This document shows, one piece after another, positions 20,016 through 29,152 of a stretch of 64,000 bases of DNA. The stretch is from assembly GCA_005879255.1 (NCBI GenBank), contig VBKY01000035.1, forward strand, positions 6,815-70,814, read 5' to 3'. The DNA is from Deltaproteobacteria bacterium. GTDB lineage: Bacteria; Desulfobacterota_B; Binatia; UBA9968. The stretch's first letter is position 1, and every line of letters starts with the position of its first letter. The notes beneath the pieces were generated by a model. The model had not been told where the DNA came from, did no database searches, and saw only the letters and a program-made list of their open reading frames with translations. The translations under genes were made by a program, and so were the position numbers.

Positions 20016-20516
20016 ATGGAATCCTATGATCTCGGTTTCATGAAACTAGCGTTGGCTGCGGCACGTGAAGCTTCGATGAGGGAGGAAGTGCCGGTCGGAG
20101 CGGTCATCGTTTCTGCCGGAGCCGTGGTTGGTACTGGCTACAATTGCCGCGAAGAACGGCAGAATCCGCTTTGCCACGCGGAAATCATGGCTATCCAGGA
20201 GGCGTCGAAGGCTTTGCGCAGCTGGCGACTTGATCAATGTGATATTTACGTCACGCTTGAGCCCTGCGTCATGTGTATCGGCGCTGTATTGCAAGCGCGG
20301 ATGCGCCGATTGGTCTTCGGTTGTCGCGATCCTAAAGCCGGCGCGGTTGAATCCTTATACCGCCTGTGTGAAGATCAGCGACTCAATCACCAATTGCCGG
20401 TTACCGAAGGTGTGCTTGCCGATGAGTCTTCCTCGATGCTTTCGGCGTTTTTTGCACGCCTGAGAGCGCAAAAGCGCGATGGCCAAGAAAACGGAGAGGT
20501 GGCCGAGCCCGGTTGA
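20016..20516 (+). CDS. tadA: tRNA adenosine(34) deaminase
   Basis: TadA converts wobble A34 of tRNA-Arg(ACG) to inosine. The 166-residue product carries the zinc-deaminase motifs CHAEIMAIQEA and EPCVMCIGAV, the FGCRDPKAGAV loop typical of TadA, and a basic C-terminus. Its last 24 nt overlap the first 24 nt of tRNA-Ser(CGA). tadA beside tRNA-Ser and then ffs-dnaX is a frequent chromosomal order that the integrative element now interrupts. Confidence 0.95.
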   Translation: MESYDLGFMKLALAAAREASMREEVPVGAVIVSAGAVVGTGYNCREERQNPLCHAEIMAIQEASKALRSWRLDQCDIYVTLEPCVMCIGAVLQARMRRLVFGCRDPKAGAVESLYRLCEDQRLNHQLPVTEGVLADESSSMLSAFFARLRAQKRDGQENGEVAEPG

Positions 20517-20584
20517 AGGCGCTTGACTCGAAATCAAGTGTACGGGGAACCGTACCGGGGGTTCAAATCCCTCCCTCTCCGCCA
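20493..20584 (+). tRNA. tRNA-Ser(CGA), integration target
   Basis: Acceptor GGAGAGG (20493-20499) pairs with CCTCTCC (20574-20580). Anticodon CGA is in GACTCGAAATC, the variable arm is long and the CCA is encoded. The 3' part, from the anticodon arm to one base past CCA, is repeated exactly at 36737-36797. The element has therefore regenerated an intact tRNA on this side. Confidence 0.96.
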
Positions 20585-20585
20585 A
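20525..20585 (+). repeat. attL-type 61-bp direct repeat in tRNA-Ser(CGA)
   Basis: The sequence is identical over 61 nt to 36737-36797, and both flanks diverge immediately. It covers the anticodon arm, variable arm, T arm and acceptor 3' end. This is the classic footprint of tyrosine-integrase insertion into a tRNA gene. Confidence 0.92.
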
Positions 20586-20693
20586 CATTTTTTCTTTTGT
20601 CAGCAAAGAGTTACCCCGCTTCCGTGGTTTCCAGTCAAAAGCCTGTCCGAAAATAATCAAGTTTCCTTTGCTCCAAAAAAGTGCCTTTTGGCC

Positions 20694-20710
20694 GAAAAGT
20701 GGGCGAAGAC
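20694..20710 (+). repeat. putative integrase arm site near attL
   Basis: GAAAAGTGGGCGAAGAC recurs with one mismatch at 36616-36632 in the same orientation. It lies 108 nt inside the left att core. The other copy lies 104 nt inside the right core. Arm-type binding of integrase is an inference from this spacing. Confidence 0.5.
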
Positions 20711-21857
20711 TTAAACCGCCTTCCGGATCGGCACTACCTTGCGCTGCTCGATCTCGCGCTGCTGCTGTTCGTGCACGCGCTGTAGCGATTGGCGCTGAAG
20801 CTCCTCATCGATCACGTTGTAGCGCTTGTACACGCTGTTGGTTTTGTGGCCCGATATCGCCATTCCTTCACTCTCGCCCAAGCCGGCCTTGGTGAAGTTA
20901 CGAATTCCTGAGCGTCGCATATCATGAGGGATAATTCCTTCGAGCCCAGCGTTTTTGAATGCTGTTTTGAACGCCCGGCGGAAGGATTTGATCGGCTTCC
21001 CGCTACGATGAAAAACATACGGGCATTCTGGCGTCCGCTTCGCCAGTCGCCGTTCGATGATTTCCCGGAGTTCACCGACTAGCGCCAGCGTCCGCGGCCG
21101 TTTAGTCTTCTCAGTTTTGCGGCTGAGACGAATCACCCAATCATGGACGTCGACCTTGGACCATTCTAGTTTTTTGGCCTCGCCGCTACGCCACGCCGAG
21201 TTATAAAGAAACCGGACGATATCCCGCGCGCCTTCATTCTCGATCTGCTCGGCGCCGGCCCTCAAACTCCGGCCGGTTGATAAAGCCCTCTCGGACGTTT
21301 TCACCTTCGAGCAACTTGACGCGCGGGAAATAGGAAATCTCTCCGGCATCGAACAGGAGCTTAAATCCATGGAGCAAATATCTTACTTCGCGATTCACTG
21401 TGGCGCGTGCCTTCTTCTGTTTCAATCGCCAATCCTGATAAGCTTCGATTCTCAACGGTGTGATTTCGAGTAGCCGATCAAATTTAAAATGCTCTTTAAC
21501 CGGTTTCAGGCAGTGTTTCACGGTCGCCCAGGATCGCCGGCCGTGGCGCGTGTAATCCGCTTGCAGCTTCCGTTCGAGGTCATCAAGGTCGAGCCGCTTT
21601 TCTTTTGGTCCTACAAACTCCGGTTTCTTCGCTTCTTCGATCCGCTGCCGGAGCAACTTGCGCGCCTTGTTCTCGTCTGTGGTTTCGGCGCTCTCGCGGA
21701 TCTCGTGTCCGTTGCGGCAGTAGGCAATGTAACAAATCGATCCGCGTCGAAAGATTCTTCCTTCGCCCCGCGGACCGCGGCGATTTTTACTTTCTTCCGC
21801 TACGCTCGGCGCCGGCTCTGTCACATGGCCCTGAGCCGAGAATGTGAGTTCATTCAT
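20711..21857 (-). pseudogene. tyrosine recombinase/integrase, frameshifted
   Basis: The 5' part (to 21234) encodes the N-terminal SAM-like core-binding domain. The 3' part, in another frame, encodes the catalytic domain with FLYNSAWRSGEAKKLEW (first Arg), PHDMRRSGIRNFTK (His-x-x-Arg), MAISGHKTNSVYKRY (second His and nucleophile Tyr). Removing one base from the C run at 21259-21261 joins the frames as PEFEAGAEQIENEG. This looks like a one-base insertion. All catalytic residues are otherwise present, so the enzyme may be functional if the shift is a sequence error. The gene points towards the tRNA and starts 4 nt into an overlap with the XRE gene. Confidence 0.85.
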
Positions 21858-22057
21858 TTCTTCACTCTCCTCTTTTTAGATTCCATGAGACGTAGGTATC
21901 GAACGGCAAGCTCGGTTGTCTTGAGAATCGGTATCTCATCCCGCTCCGCCCGCGCCACAGTGTTTTTGTGCAGCTCGAGTGCCTCCGCCAACTCGTGTTG
22001 CGTCTTGTGCAAAAACTTCCGGGCTCGCCGTAATCCCTGTCCAGTCATGGTATCCAT
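21854..22057 (-). CDS. XRE-family HTH regulator
   Basis: This 67-residue protein consists almost entirely of one helix-turn-helix domain: GLRRARKFLHKTQHELAEAL then ELHKNTVARAERDEIP. It overlaps the integrase start by 4 nt (ATGA), suggesting that it controls or is coregulated with integration. The basic tail MESKKRRVKK may add non-specific DNA contacts. Confidence 0.8.
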   Translation of the reverse strand: MDTMTGQGLRRARKFLHKTQHELAEALELHKNTVARAERDEIPILKTTELAVRYLRLMESKKRRVKK

Positions 22058-22082
22058 TAAATATAGCTCTAAAGCTTTTGTG

Positions 22083-22358
22083 TCAACGGGTCGGCAAGTT
22101 TATTCTTGTGGCGAGATATTTTTGAATACCGAGGTGGGAGAATCTCAGCGTCTTGCGGCCGAGCTTGCGGGTAAAGGGGAGTTTGGGAGCGTTGCGGTAC
22201 AGCCACTTCACTGACATGCCGAGGAGTTTCGCGGTCTCCTCTGGCGTTAACAACTTGTCGGCATGGCTGTTACCGTTGACTGCTTTGCTGATTTCTTCGC
22301 GCACGACGGCGCGGATTTGATCGAGGAGTAGGTCGAACGGATTTTTGGCGTCGGTCAT
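22083..22358 (-). CDS. excisionase-like winged-helix DNA-binding protein
   Basis: The frame from ATG 22358 gives 91 residues: a helical N-terminus (DLLLDQIRAVVREEISKAV) and then the MerR/AlpA-type motif LLTPEETAKLLGMSVKWLYR and FTRKLGRKTLRFSHLGIQKYL. Such small proteins act as recombination directionality factors or as repressors. The position next to the integrase supports an Xis role. A longer upstream start is open but not needed. Confidence 0.75.
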   Translation of the reverse strand: MTDAKNPFDLLLDQIRAVVREEISKAVNGNSHADKLLTPEETAKLLGMSVKWLYRNAPKLPFTRKLGRKTLRFSHLGIQKYLATRINLPTR

Positions 22359-22434
22359 CGGATCCCACCTTTCGCATTCTCTACTCCTTCCCCCCGCGGC
22401 CAAGCGGGTGATTGGTTATTCCGTCGTTAAAGAC

Positions 22435-22662
22435 CTATGGGTCTACGAGCCTCCCGCCGCTATATTCCAGCGGCTCCCTGGGCCGTATGACGTAGCAGTC
22501 CATCTTGCATCGATCGGAACAAGAGCGCCGCCGAATCCTTCGCCAGTGCCCATCCTCCAACGGCTCAATCACGGCTTTACAGAATGGGTTGGCGCAACGA
22601 GAATGGCTCTCTCTAGTCGTTAACGGCTCGGTAGCAAACGATCGCAGCTTTTGAGTATCCAT
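22435..22662 (-). CDS. small zinc-finger-like protein
   Basis: A 75-residue frame with a four-cysteine cluster (CANPFCKAVIEPLE, RSCSDRCKMDCYVI) resembles a treble-clef or MYM-like zinc site with bound CxxxxC and CxxxC pairs. No function is known to me. It ends with TAG, showing that TAG works as a stop in this element. The overlapping plus-strand frame lacks any pattern. Confidence 0.6.
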   Translation of the reverse strand: MDTQKLRSFATEPLTTRESHSRCANPFCKAVIEPLEDGHWRRIRRRSCSDRCKMDCYVIRPREPLEYSGGRLVDP

Positions 22663-22848
22663 GGCTACGTCATCTCGAAAAAGCGGATATTATCGCGGTA
22701 AGCGTCCGGGCGCGATCGTTCGTTTTATTGAGAGATTTTTTCATCGGCTCCTCTGGATCCCGAAGCAGACAAGGAGAAGTGGATCGGAGGGGACTCGTCC
22801 AGACAATCTTCGCGTTCCGATCTCGCGGGCCGTGGCTGATGATCTGCC

Positions 22849-25668
22849 TCATTGTGCTGACGCTCCGTATTTCATGATTGCTCCGCTGCCAAATTTTGTA
22901 GTACCTGAACCCGATACCTTGATGTTTAGAGGGGGCGAGGTCGGCGCGCTGGGCTCGGCGATCAACTGCGTCGAGATGATTAGCTCGTCGTACCAAGTGT
23001 AGGCTTCGGCCGTGACTTGGCTGGGATCTTTGCCGGTGTGATAGGGCAAGAGCCAAACCTTTCCGTATGGCTCGCCAGGGCTTGCCCCAGCGCTGAGATT
23101 CCAATACTGAGAAATGACAGGCTCGGACGGTTGCCCGGCACGTCCTACCCAGAGTTCGATGAGGCTGTTTACATACTCATCACCGACATACGGCCCGGTG
23201 TGGATGTGGACCTGAAAAGTCATCCATTCATTGGCGACCAGAGGAAAGCAATTGCCCTGCGGTGGAAAATAAGTTTGGGGTTGGTGTTCCCTTGCGAGTA
23301 CAGACAGAAAGGCGAAGGCCGCGCGTTCTGTATTTTATAATCAAAGCCATTACCGAAATCACCGCCCTCCTGTATTGGCTCGTAGGCAACATGAGAGGTA
23401 CTGCCAGTGCAGGAGTTATACATCTGAGCAAAGCCGCGCAGGAAGGTGTTCTGCACAACAACATCATTGGCTATGCAAGATGTAGGACACAATCCAAATA
23501 CTTGATTCGAAGTCGCTGGCGTGCAGCCTGGAAAATCGCCCGTGGCAATGTCGATAAGTTTCCAGCCTGCGCCAGGTTGATAAAACGTGTTCAAATACAC
23601 CGTCGAGAATCGTTGACGCCACTGGATATAAAAATCCGAGTTCTGGCCAAGTTGAACTGACAGATCAGAAGTGAAGTTCGCGAACCATTGACCGGAAGCA
23701 CCGGCATTCGAGTTTGTGGGAATGACGAATTTCAGCGAACTATTGCCCGACGCTGCGATCGTGTTATCGAGTGTCGGGCATTGGGTGTCAGCCGTGCCGT
23801 TGCATCCGGTATGAGTATAATTGCCGCCGCCGTCATGCAGACTGTTGTTAAAGTAACCGAAATTATCTCCAAAGAGGCCGCCGAGATCGGCGGTCGAATC
23901 AAATCCGAAACATCTCAGCACGCCCGGTGCCGCGCAGCGCTGGGCAAAGTTGCTCGTAGATCCCGCCGTGGTGGTTGCCGTGGCCGTAGCAGACAACGCC
24001 GAGCGATTACCCGCGGCATCGAATGCTTTTATGCCCCAAGTGTAAGTCAGCCCAGCGGAAAGGCCCGTTGTGACGTTGTAGCTGTTGGTTCCCGGCGAGG
24101 CGATGAGGCTTGCCGGTACACACATGGAGCCACCGCACTGAAAAACTTCATAACCCGTCACCGCTACGTTGTCAGTCGAAGCCGTCCAGGTGAGATTGAC
24201 TTGCGTGGATGAGATCACCGCCGCATTGAGTGACGTCGGCACGCTTGGCGCAATCGCATCTCCGCTCGCGCTGGTCACGGTCACGACGTTGGAGAATCCA
24301 CTTACATTGTTCGCCGCATCGCGCGCCTTGACGCTGTAACTAAAAGTCTGTGCAGCGCTGAGTCCAGTATTAGAAAAGCTTGGTATGCCGGAAGTGCCGA
24401 TCTGGACCGAGGGCGTGCAAGTGCCAGAGCAACGATAAACGTCGTAGCCCGTGACGCCGACGTTATCGCCCGAAGCGGTCCAAGTGAGATTGGTGGTTGT
24501 CGGGTTTGGACTCGTGCCTGCCAGATTAGTTGGGTTGCTCGGCGGTACAGTGTCCGGAGCCGCCGCTTGGAACTTGAAAAGATAAAGTTTGCTCGCGTTG
24601 GTGTTGTTGGCAAGAAACGCCATGACGCCGTATTCAGGTATCGTCGCCGCCGCTACGCCGAACACCGGTCCATCGGTGCGGCCGGTGAACCACGGTGGAT
24701 TTCCGCCCGAGGGTTGTTGTACCCAGGGATTCGCAGGATTGGACGCATCTAAAGTAAATACCGCCGGGACTCCGGTAACGTTATTCACCATGAAAGCGAT
24801 ATACTGACCACTCGGATCGACGCTTAACACGCCGCTGCTCGTCACTCCGCTGTTGGCGAGAAAATAATTGGCCGGCATGTTTGACAGCGTGGTGACGGTG
24901 TTGCCCTGAGTAAGTTCGTAAGCGCGGCCGGCTATGCCCGGTCCAGAGACCACACCACCGCCGAAAAAAATCGCACGGCGGACTGAGTTGTAGCGCCCGA
25001 CGTTTTCGTAATCCCCCATCGGATGCACGTTCCCCACGGTGGTTTGATGCGTATTCGTCCAGGTATTGTTGCTAAAAGTGTATTCCCAGATGCCCCAATC
25101 GCCGTCGACCCAGACCAAAGAATCGCGCTCGGGAAAATAGTCCAATTGTCCGCAGCAGTTCATGTTGCCCGCTGGAATTGCTGGCACGTCGGTTGTGTTC
25201 CAAATACCGGTTGCCGTGTTGTAGGCGTAGATTGTCGGGGAACTATAAAATTTGTAGTAGAGTTTGCCGTTTCGAGGTCCGGCAAGGTGATTATAAGAAT
25301 GTGACGGCCCGCCGATCGCCGCCCAGAAACTTTGAGACGTGCTTGAGATCGTCCATCCATTTGTCACTTCGTCGTAGATCGCCAATTGCTGATAGCTGCT
25401 GCTGCAATGGGACTGGCCAAGAAAATAGAGTTTCTTCCCTACCGAATCCCAGATCATTTTGTCGGTGTAGCTGATGGTGTAATCGCAGGACGAGCTGGGA
25501 TCTTGAATGAAACCGATGCCATTGTTCCACGGACTCATGCCCTGTTACTTCGGCCCATTGGCCGGGAGTCATGGACGCGGCAAGAACGGAGAGCGATGAA
25601 GCGCGAGAGAGCGCCGGAAACAAAAGCAGAAAAAGCAGAAAAGCCAGTAGTGAAATAAATCGCTTCAT
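22849..25668 (-). pseudogene. large secreted fibronectin-III protein with lectin/lyase-like C-terminus, two frame breaks
   Basis: Three consecutive frames read as one protein. The first (from 25668) has a signal peptide (KRFISLLAFLLFLLLFPALS) and ends in MTPGQWAEVTG. The second (25538-23220) holds a Kelch-like beta region, then two FN3 repeats (PTNLAGTSPNPTTTNLTWTA; PTSLNAAVISSTQVNLTWTA), then a jelly-roll start. The third (23223-22849) completes the jelly roll (EWMTFQVHIHTGPYVGDEYV, KVWLLPYHTGKD). The joins are a one-base gain near 25537 and a one-base loss near 23265. The jelly roll resembles polysaccharide-lyase or laminarinase folds, so a secreted carbohydrate-binding role is inferred. 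It would be about 930 residues if intact. Confidence 0.7.
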
Positions 25669-25672
25669 CGAA

Positions 25673-25838
25673 TCACCCTACGACGAACCATTGTCCCGCC
25701 CCCGCCCACTGGCCGCTTTGATCTCGATAGCCGAGTGAGAGCTGTAACCGCCCGCCGGCCGATGCCGAATAAGCCGTTCCGTCCAAAAGTTTTTTCTGCT
25801 CACGGCGCGCACTTCACAACTTCCGCTTCGGCGGTCAT
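25673..25838 (-). pseudogene. possible small gene with one frame break
   Basis: ATG 25838 behind AGGAAAG begins MTAEAEVVK and soon stops. One base later the frame continues in a protein-like way as REQKKLLDGTAYSASAGGRL and QLSLGYRDQSGQWAGAGQWF up to a TGA at 25673. The product would have about 55 residues. It sits 5 nt upstream of the FN3 protein start and might be coupled to it. Family unknown. Confidence 0.35.
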
Positions 25839-25856
25839 GTTTCTTTCCTGCCCTAC

Positions 25857-26189
25857 CTAAGCTTGATGCTCGATCGCGAGTAATTCGCGCGCCTGCGCCT
25901 TGATCCAGGCAGCGCAAATGTTCACCAACTGCATTCGCTCGTTCGAACCACCATGGTCCGGGTGATATTTTCGAGCCAGCGACCGAAGCCCGGCGGACAC
26001 GAGCTCGTCGACAAGTTTCGCATTCACGCAGCCGCGGTTTTCCTGAAAGAAGAGTCTCCGCTGCTGCTCCTCTTCCAAGGCGAGCCGAAGCTTGTCGCGC
26101 AAGTTATCGAGCGACAATAACCAGTTAAAATAGTCGGATGGTAGATCTTCCAACGGGACCCCTTTGTATCGGCCGAACGGCAGCTTCAT
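25857..26189 (-). CDS. DUF3820-like protein with J-domain-like tail
   Basis: Residues 1-55 match the DUF3820 pattern (KLPFGRYKGVPLEDLPSDYF, NWLLSLDNLRDKLRLALEEE), a module also found fused to exonucleases. Residues 60-100 look like a J-domain: SLARKYHPDHGGSNERMQLV has the HPD motif that stimulates Hsp70 ATPase. The pairing in a 110-residue protein is compact. A role in replication or in recruiting DnaK to an element protein is speculation. Ribosome site GGTGAGAAAAAA is weak. Confidence 0.7.
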   Translation of the reverse strand: MKLPFGRYKGVPLEDLPSDYFNWLLSLDNLRDKLRLALEEEQQRRLFFQENRGCVNAKLVDELVSAGLRSLARKYHPDHGGSNERMQLVNICAAWIKAQARELLAIEHQA

Positions 26190-26421
26190 GGATTTTTTCT
26201 CACCGGTTTTTCATCACCGGTTCGCCCGAAGGGGAAGAGCGTTTCCGCCCTGCCCCCCTCGAGCCGCGGTGTCTCTCGGTGCCAGCCTGTGCGAAGGCTC
26301 GTTTGTAAGACCCGCGAGACGGGACCCATATATATGCATAGTAACCCCACTACATTGCAGTGCAGTGCAATTGCAGTGCAGTAGCACTGTAGTGGCACCT
26401 CAAGACAAACAGGCGTCAATT
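26190..26421. other. gene-poor stretch with dyad repeats
   Basis: No protein-like frame is present. The stretch contains the TGCAGTGCA-rich dyad repeat listed separately and an AT-rich TATATATGCATA just before it. Confidence 0.5.
26347..26395. repeat. dyad/tandem repeat block of TGCAGTGCA units
   Basis: CCACTACA (26347-26354) and TGTAGTGG (26388-26395) form perfect 8-bp outer arms. Between them are several overlapping GCAGTGCA units around a TGCAATTGCA centre. Together with the AT-rich stretch just upstream it resembles an operator array or a small origin with iteron-like sites. No initiator gene is recognised nearby. Confidence 0.5.
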
Positions 26422-26820
26422 TCATACGTCGACCCGCTGGAGCAGCTCGTGAACTCTGAGAAAGTCGGCCTCGTCCTTGCGCCTATTGATGTTCGCGTCC
26501 GACGCCATTCCCCCTCGTTGCCGTTCCGTCTTCCGGTACCCCACGGAAGCGAGAAAATTTTGACCAGCAAAAATTTGTGCGGGATCGCTCAGGTCATCGC
26601 CGCCATCAAGGGGTCTGTTTAGGGCGAGTTGGCAATAGCGCGCATAGCGGCCGGTAGGCGAAACAAACCCTCCCCCGTCTGATGCTGTCACCCATAAACG
26701 AAGCCCTACCTGATCGTACTTTCCGTCCACAACGCAGAATTGAAGAACGGCCCGGCTATTTTTGCCAATGGGTTCAATCTATGCGTTTTCGCACTTAACG
26801 AGATAAGTGCCCGGGTCCAT
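26422..26820 (-). pseudogene. phage/element conserved protein with in-frame TAG
   Basis: From ATG 26820 the frame reads MDPGTYLVKCENA, then TAG (26781-26779), then IEPIGKNSRAVLQFCVVDGK and on through VGLRLWVTASDGGG to SDFLRVHELL-like DFLRVHELLQRVDV. The whole reads as one conserved protein of about 130 residues of the kind found beside replication genes of phages and islands (DUF669-like, possibly OB-fold). The start could also be GTG 26934. TAG terminates other genes here, so this is a nonsense mutation or base error, not recoding. Confidence 0.6.
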
Positions 26821-26956
26821 TTCGTCAGACGGCGCGCGTCCAGCGAGGCGAAGCTTTGTATTTCCGTCGGCGCCCGCAACAACGAGTTTTAGATTTGCCT
26901 TGGATGGTCGTTTGCGATAAGAATTACTTTGCACGCTTTTCCGTTTCGCCTTTCTG

Positions 26957-26995
26957 GCCCCGCAGGGTTGCCGCCCATGCGGGGCTTTTTATTTT
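26957..26995 (+). terminator. terminator-like hairpin
   Basis: GCCCCGCA (26957-26964) pairs with TGCGGGGC (26978-26985), followed by a T-rich run TTTTTATTTT. It is oriented for plus-strand transcription, yet no plus-strand gene precedes it. A short untranslated RNA from the 26750-26990 region is one explanation. Confidence 0.5.
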
Positions 26996-27055
26996 CTGCG
27001 TAAATGTTCATGAACGGATGATGCAGCGGAGAGGCGGCCGATCGCAATTGTTTTT

Positions 27056-27141
27056 TGGGACAGCGCCTGGGGGATACGACGGAAGAAGTGGTAAGTCAGC
27101 GGAACTAGAAACTAAATCGATGGGACAGCGCCTGGGGGATA
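27056..27141 (+). repeat. pair of 21-bp direct repeats, 65 bp apart
   Basis: TGGGACAGCGCCTGGGGGAT(A) occurs at 27056-27076 and 27121-27141 without mismatch. The block lies immediately after the stop of the 429-residue HTH/zinc protein. Candidate explanations are binding sites or a footprint of a small duplication. Confidence 0.6.
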
Positions 27142-27147
27142 AGGAAT

Positions 27148-28437
27148 TTAATCTTTCAGTGTGGCGGCATCGAGGAGCAATCTTACTATTCGCCCGAAGC
27201 GAGGCACCAATAATTCAGGGGCGGGAAGCTTAGAGATCAGGAATGCGACCCTGTCACGGGCGGAAGTCCAATCTACACCATTTTCTCGCCCCATCTTTGG
27301 ATAAGACTTTTCTTTGAAATAATGCTGGATCGCCCAAGAAAAGGAAATTTTGAGACTGTCTTCAGTCCCGGACATGCCGTCTATCGGCATCTTCACGCGA
27401 AGCTGTAATGCATGGGGTTGGGGCATGCTTGCCTCCAAGCCCCGCTTTTTGCGAGATTGAAACTGTTTACCCTCCGGCGTCCGTTTCCACGTGATCCAGC
27501 ACTGCCGATGCCACCTTGGAGGTTCCTTCGCTCCTGAGAGTCTAATCGCGATCCTCTCGCAGAATATGCAGAAGCCGAATCTCACAAACCTCGGTAGATC
27601 GTTCGCTGGCCGTGACCACCAGTAGATTGTTTTGGCCTTAGTCATGCCTGGAGCAGGACGTCGGCGCCGATTTCTGATCTTTTCAATATCCGGACCGAAC
27701 TTTGGATTCATCTGAGCTTCATATTTGTGGAGCAGGTTGGACCGCTGTTTACGGCTGCGGATTTTGGTACCTGGTCGCAAAAACTTCCGGAGCCTCTTCT
27801 CTATGCCAAGCACGAGGCGGCCGGCGGACGCGCAACCGGGAGATTGGTAGATTCTCGCGAATGCATCAAAGACCAGGTGCGGCTTACGTTTCTTCCGTAG
27901 CGCTCGATTCTTTATCTGATAAGGCGCCAGTCGTGTTGTTCGCGGGCAATTTTTGGCATGCCGGAGCGCGCCGTGATCCAGATATCCGGCGCAAATGAAT
28001 TCTGTCCGTTCAACCCGTTCATTAGAACGCGAGCATGTTTTGCAGAGCTTGTAATGTCTGGCGGTTTGATAGCGATATCGCCTGATGGCACCGCATTGAG
28101 TGCAGGCAAGTTCTACAGCCAGGACTCGAGCCTTTGGATCATCAGTTAAAATCGTCTTTCCCCCACAGCCACATGGGCAGAGGTCACCTACATTCGCTTT
28201 CCGAAAGACTCTTATTACCTCCGGCAGCGGCTTCTTGAGGATCCGTGCGATTGTGGGCATCAGCCGCAGCGATGGACAATAATCGCCATGCTGCCATTGG
28301 TAGACGGTGCTCTTCGCGACACCGAGCTCCGCGCGGCGCTTTCTTAGTGGGGTAAGATCAAGAGCGATTCGTTCAGCCATCGCTTGCAAATCCCTGCGAT
28401 CGGGATTTTGAGTTTTGCTCGTCCTACGCTGCAACAA
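27148..28437 (-). CDS. HTH protein with multiple zinc-cysteine clusters, unknown function
   Basis: This 429-residue protein opens with an XRE-like HTH ([20 protein letters not shown] then [20 protein letters not shown]). A zinc ribbon follows (CPCGCGGKT ... CTQCG), then CKTCSR and further Cys/His pairs. Near residue 290 is [14 protein letters not shown] followed by RWHRQCW, a C-x2-C/H-x2-C site that recalls HNH or treble-clef folds. The middle is very basic. I do not recognise a family. The first 14 nt overlap higA, so translation may be coupled to the toxin-antitoxin genes; an internal ATG at 28380 would give a start just ahead of the HTH. Confidence 0.75.
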   Translation of the reverse strand: MLQRRTSKTQNPDRRDLQAMAERIALDLTPLRKRRAELGVAKSTVYQWQHGDYCPSLRLMPTIARILKKPLPEVIRVFRKANVGDLCPCGCGGKTILTDDPKARVLAVELACTQCGAIRRYRYQTARHYKLCKTCSRSNERVERTEFICAGYLDHGALRHAKNCPRTTRLAPYQIKNRALRKKRKPHLVFDAFARIYQSPGCASAGRLVLGIEKRLRKFLRPGTKIRSRKQRSNLLHKYEAQMNPKFGPDIEKIRNRRRRPAPGMTKAKTIYWWSRPANDLPRFVRFGFCIFCERIAIRLSGAKEPPRWHRQCWITWKRTPEGKQFQSRKKRGLEASMPQPHALQLRVKMPIDGMSGTEDSLKISFSWAIQHYFKEKSYPKMGRENGVDWTSARDRVAFLISKLPAPELLVPRFGRIVRLLLDAATLKD

Positions 28438-28711
28438 CGCGCTTCACTTTGATTTTGTCGGCGTACTTTGCCGCCTGCGCTAAATCGTACGCCGCCTGCA
28501 GACGGAGCCAAGTCTCGGCGCCGCCACCAAAAGCTTTGTCGAGCCGGATCGCCATTTCCGGTGAGATCGCGGCCTGGCCATGGATGAGGTTGTTCAAAGC
28601 CTGACGAGAGACACCCAGCGCTTTGGCTGCCGCGGTGACGCTCAGACCAAGGGGTTCAAGGCAATCAGCGCGAACAGACGAACCGGGATGCGGCGGGTTT
28701 TTCATGGGCAT
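28424..28711 (-). CDS. higA: HigA-type antitoxin
   Basis: The 95-residue protein has the HigA/VapI pattern: [40 protein letters not shown], then [20 protein letters not shown]. It binds HigB and represses the operon. As in most higBA loci, toxin precedes antitoxin (12 nt gap). It ends with TAG and overlaps the start of the downstream HTH/zinc protein. Confidence 0.93.
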   Translation of the reverse strand: MPMKNPPHPGSSVRADCLEPLGLSVTAAAKALGVSRQALNNLIHGQAAISPEMAIRLDKAFGGGAETWLRLQAAYDLAQAAKYADKIKVKRVVAA

Positions 28712-28723
28712 GATGTTTCCTTC

Positions 28724-29002
28724 CTAATGGTAATCGACCAGATCGATGTCGTAAGCATTGCCGTTCTCGAAGCGGAAGACGATGCGCCAGTTACCCGACA
28801 CCGACACGGCCCACAAGCCTTTGAGCTTGCCCTTGAGCGGATGGAGCCCAAAGCCGGGAAGCGCCATGTTTCGAACGTCGGCCGCTTCGTCAAGGCGGGC
28901 CAGTATGCGCTTGATCTTGTCCACGTGCGCCGCTGAAAGCCCTCGATGGTCGTCGTTTTCGTAGAGTCTTTTTAATCCACGGTGCTTAAATGACGCGATC
29001 AC
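28724..29002 (-). CDS. higB: HigB/RelE-type toxin
   Basis: The 92-residue RelE-superfamily mRNA interferase has the HigB features GLKRLYENDDHRGLSAAHVD, LPGFGLHPLKGKLKGLWAVS and GNWRIVFRFENGNAYDIDLV. It would cleave mRNA at the ribosome when HigA is lost. The pair is a typical stabiliser of integrated elements. Length and residues look intact. Confidence 0.93.
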   Translation of the reverse strand: MIASFKHRGLKRLYENDDHRGLSAAHVDKIKRILARLDEAADVRNMALPGFGLHPLKGKLKGLWAVSVSGNWRIVFRFENGNAYDIDLVDYH

Positions 29003-29152
29003 TGGTCAAATTAACCTGACAAGTAACGCTTGTCAATACATTGAACCGAACCCGATGACATGTTGGAGGCGGAACTAAAGCGTAGCGACACTTAGAGCTC
29101 TCGTTTCCCGAATCAAAGCGGGCGCTGAGAGATTTAACGTAAGGAATAGGTG

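Noticed and set aside
23688..24212. 174-residue plus-strand frame within the FN3 gene
   Set aside because: Shadow of the FN3 repeats on the minus strand; no domain pattern of its own.
26186..26425. 79-residue minus-strand frame over the dyad repeats
   Set aside because: Its sequence is mainly a translation of the repeat block and has no ribosome site.
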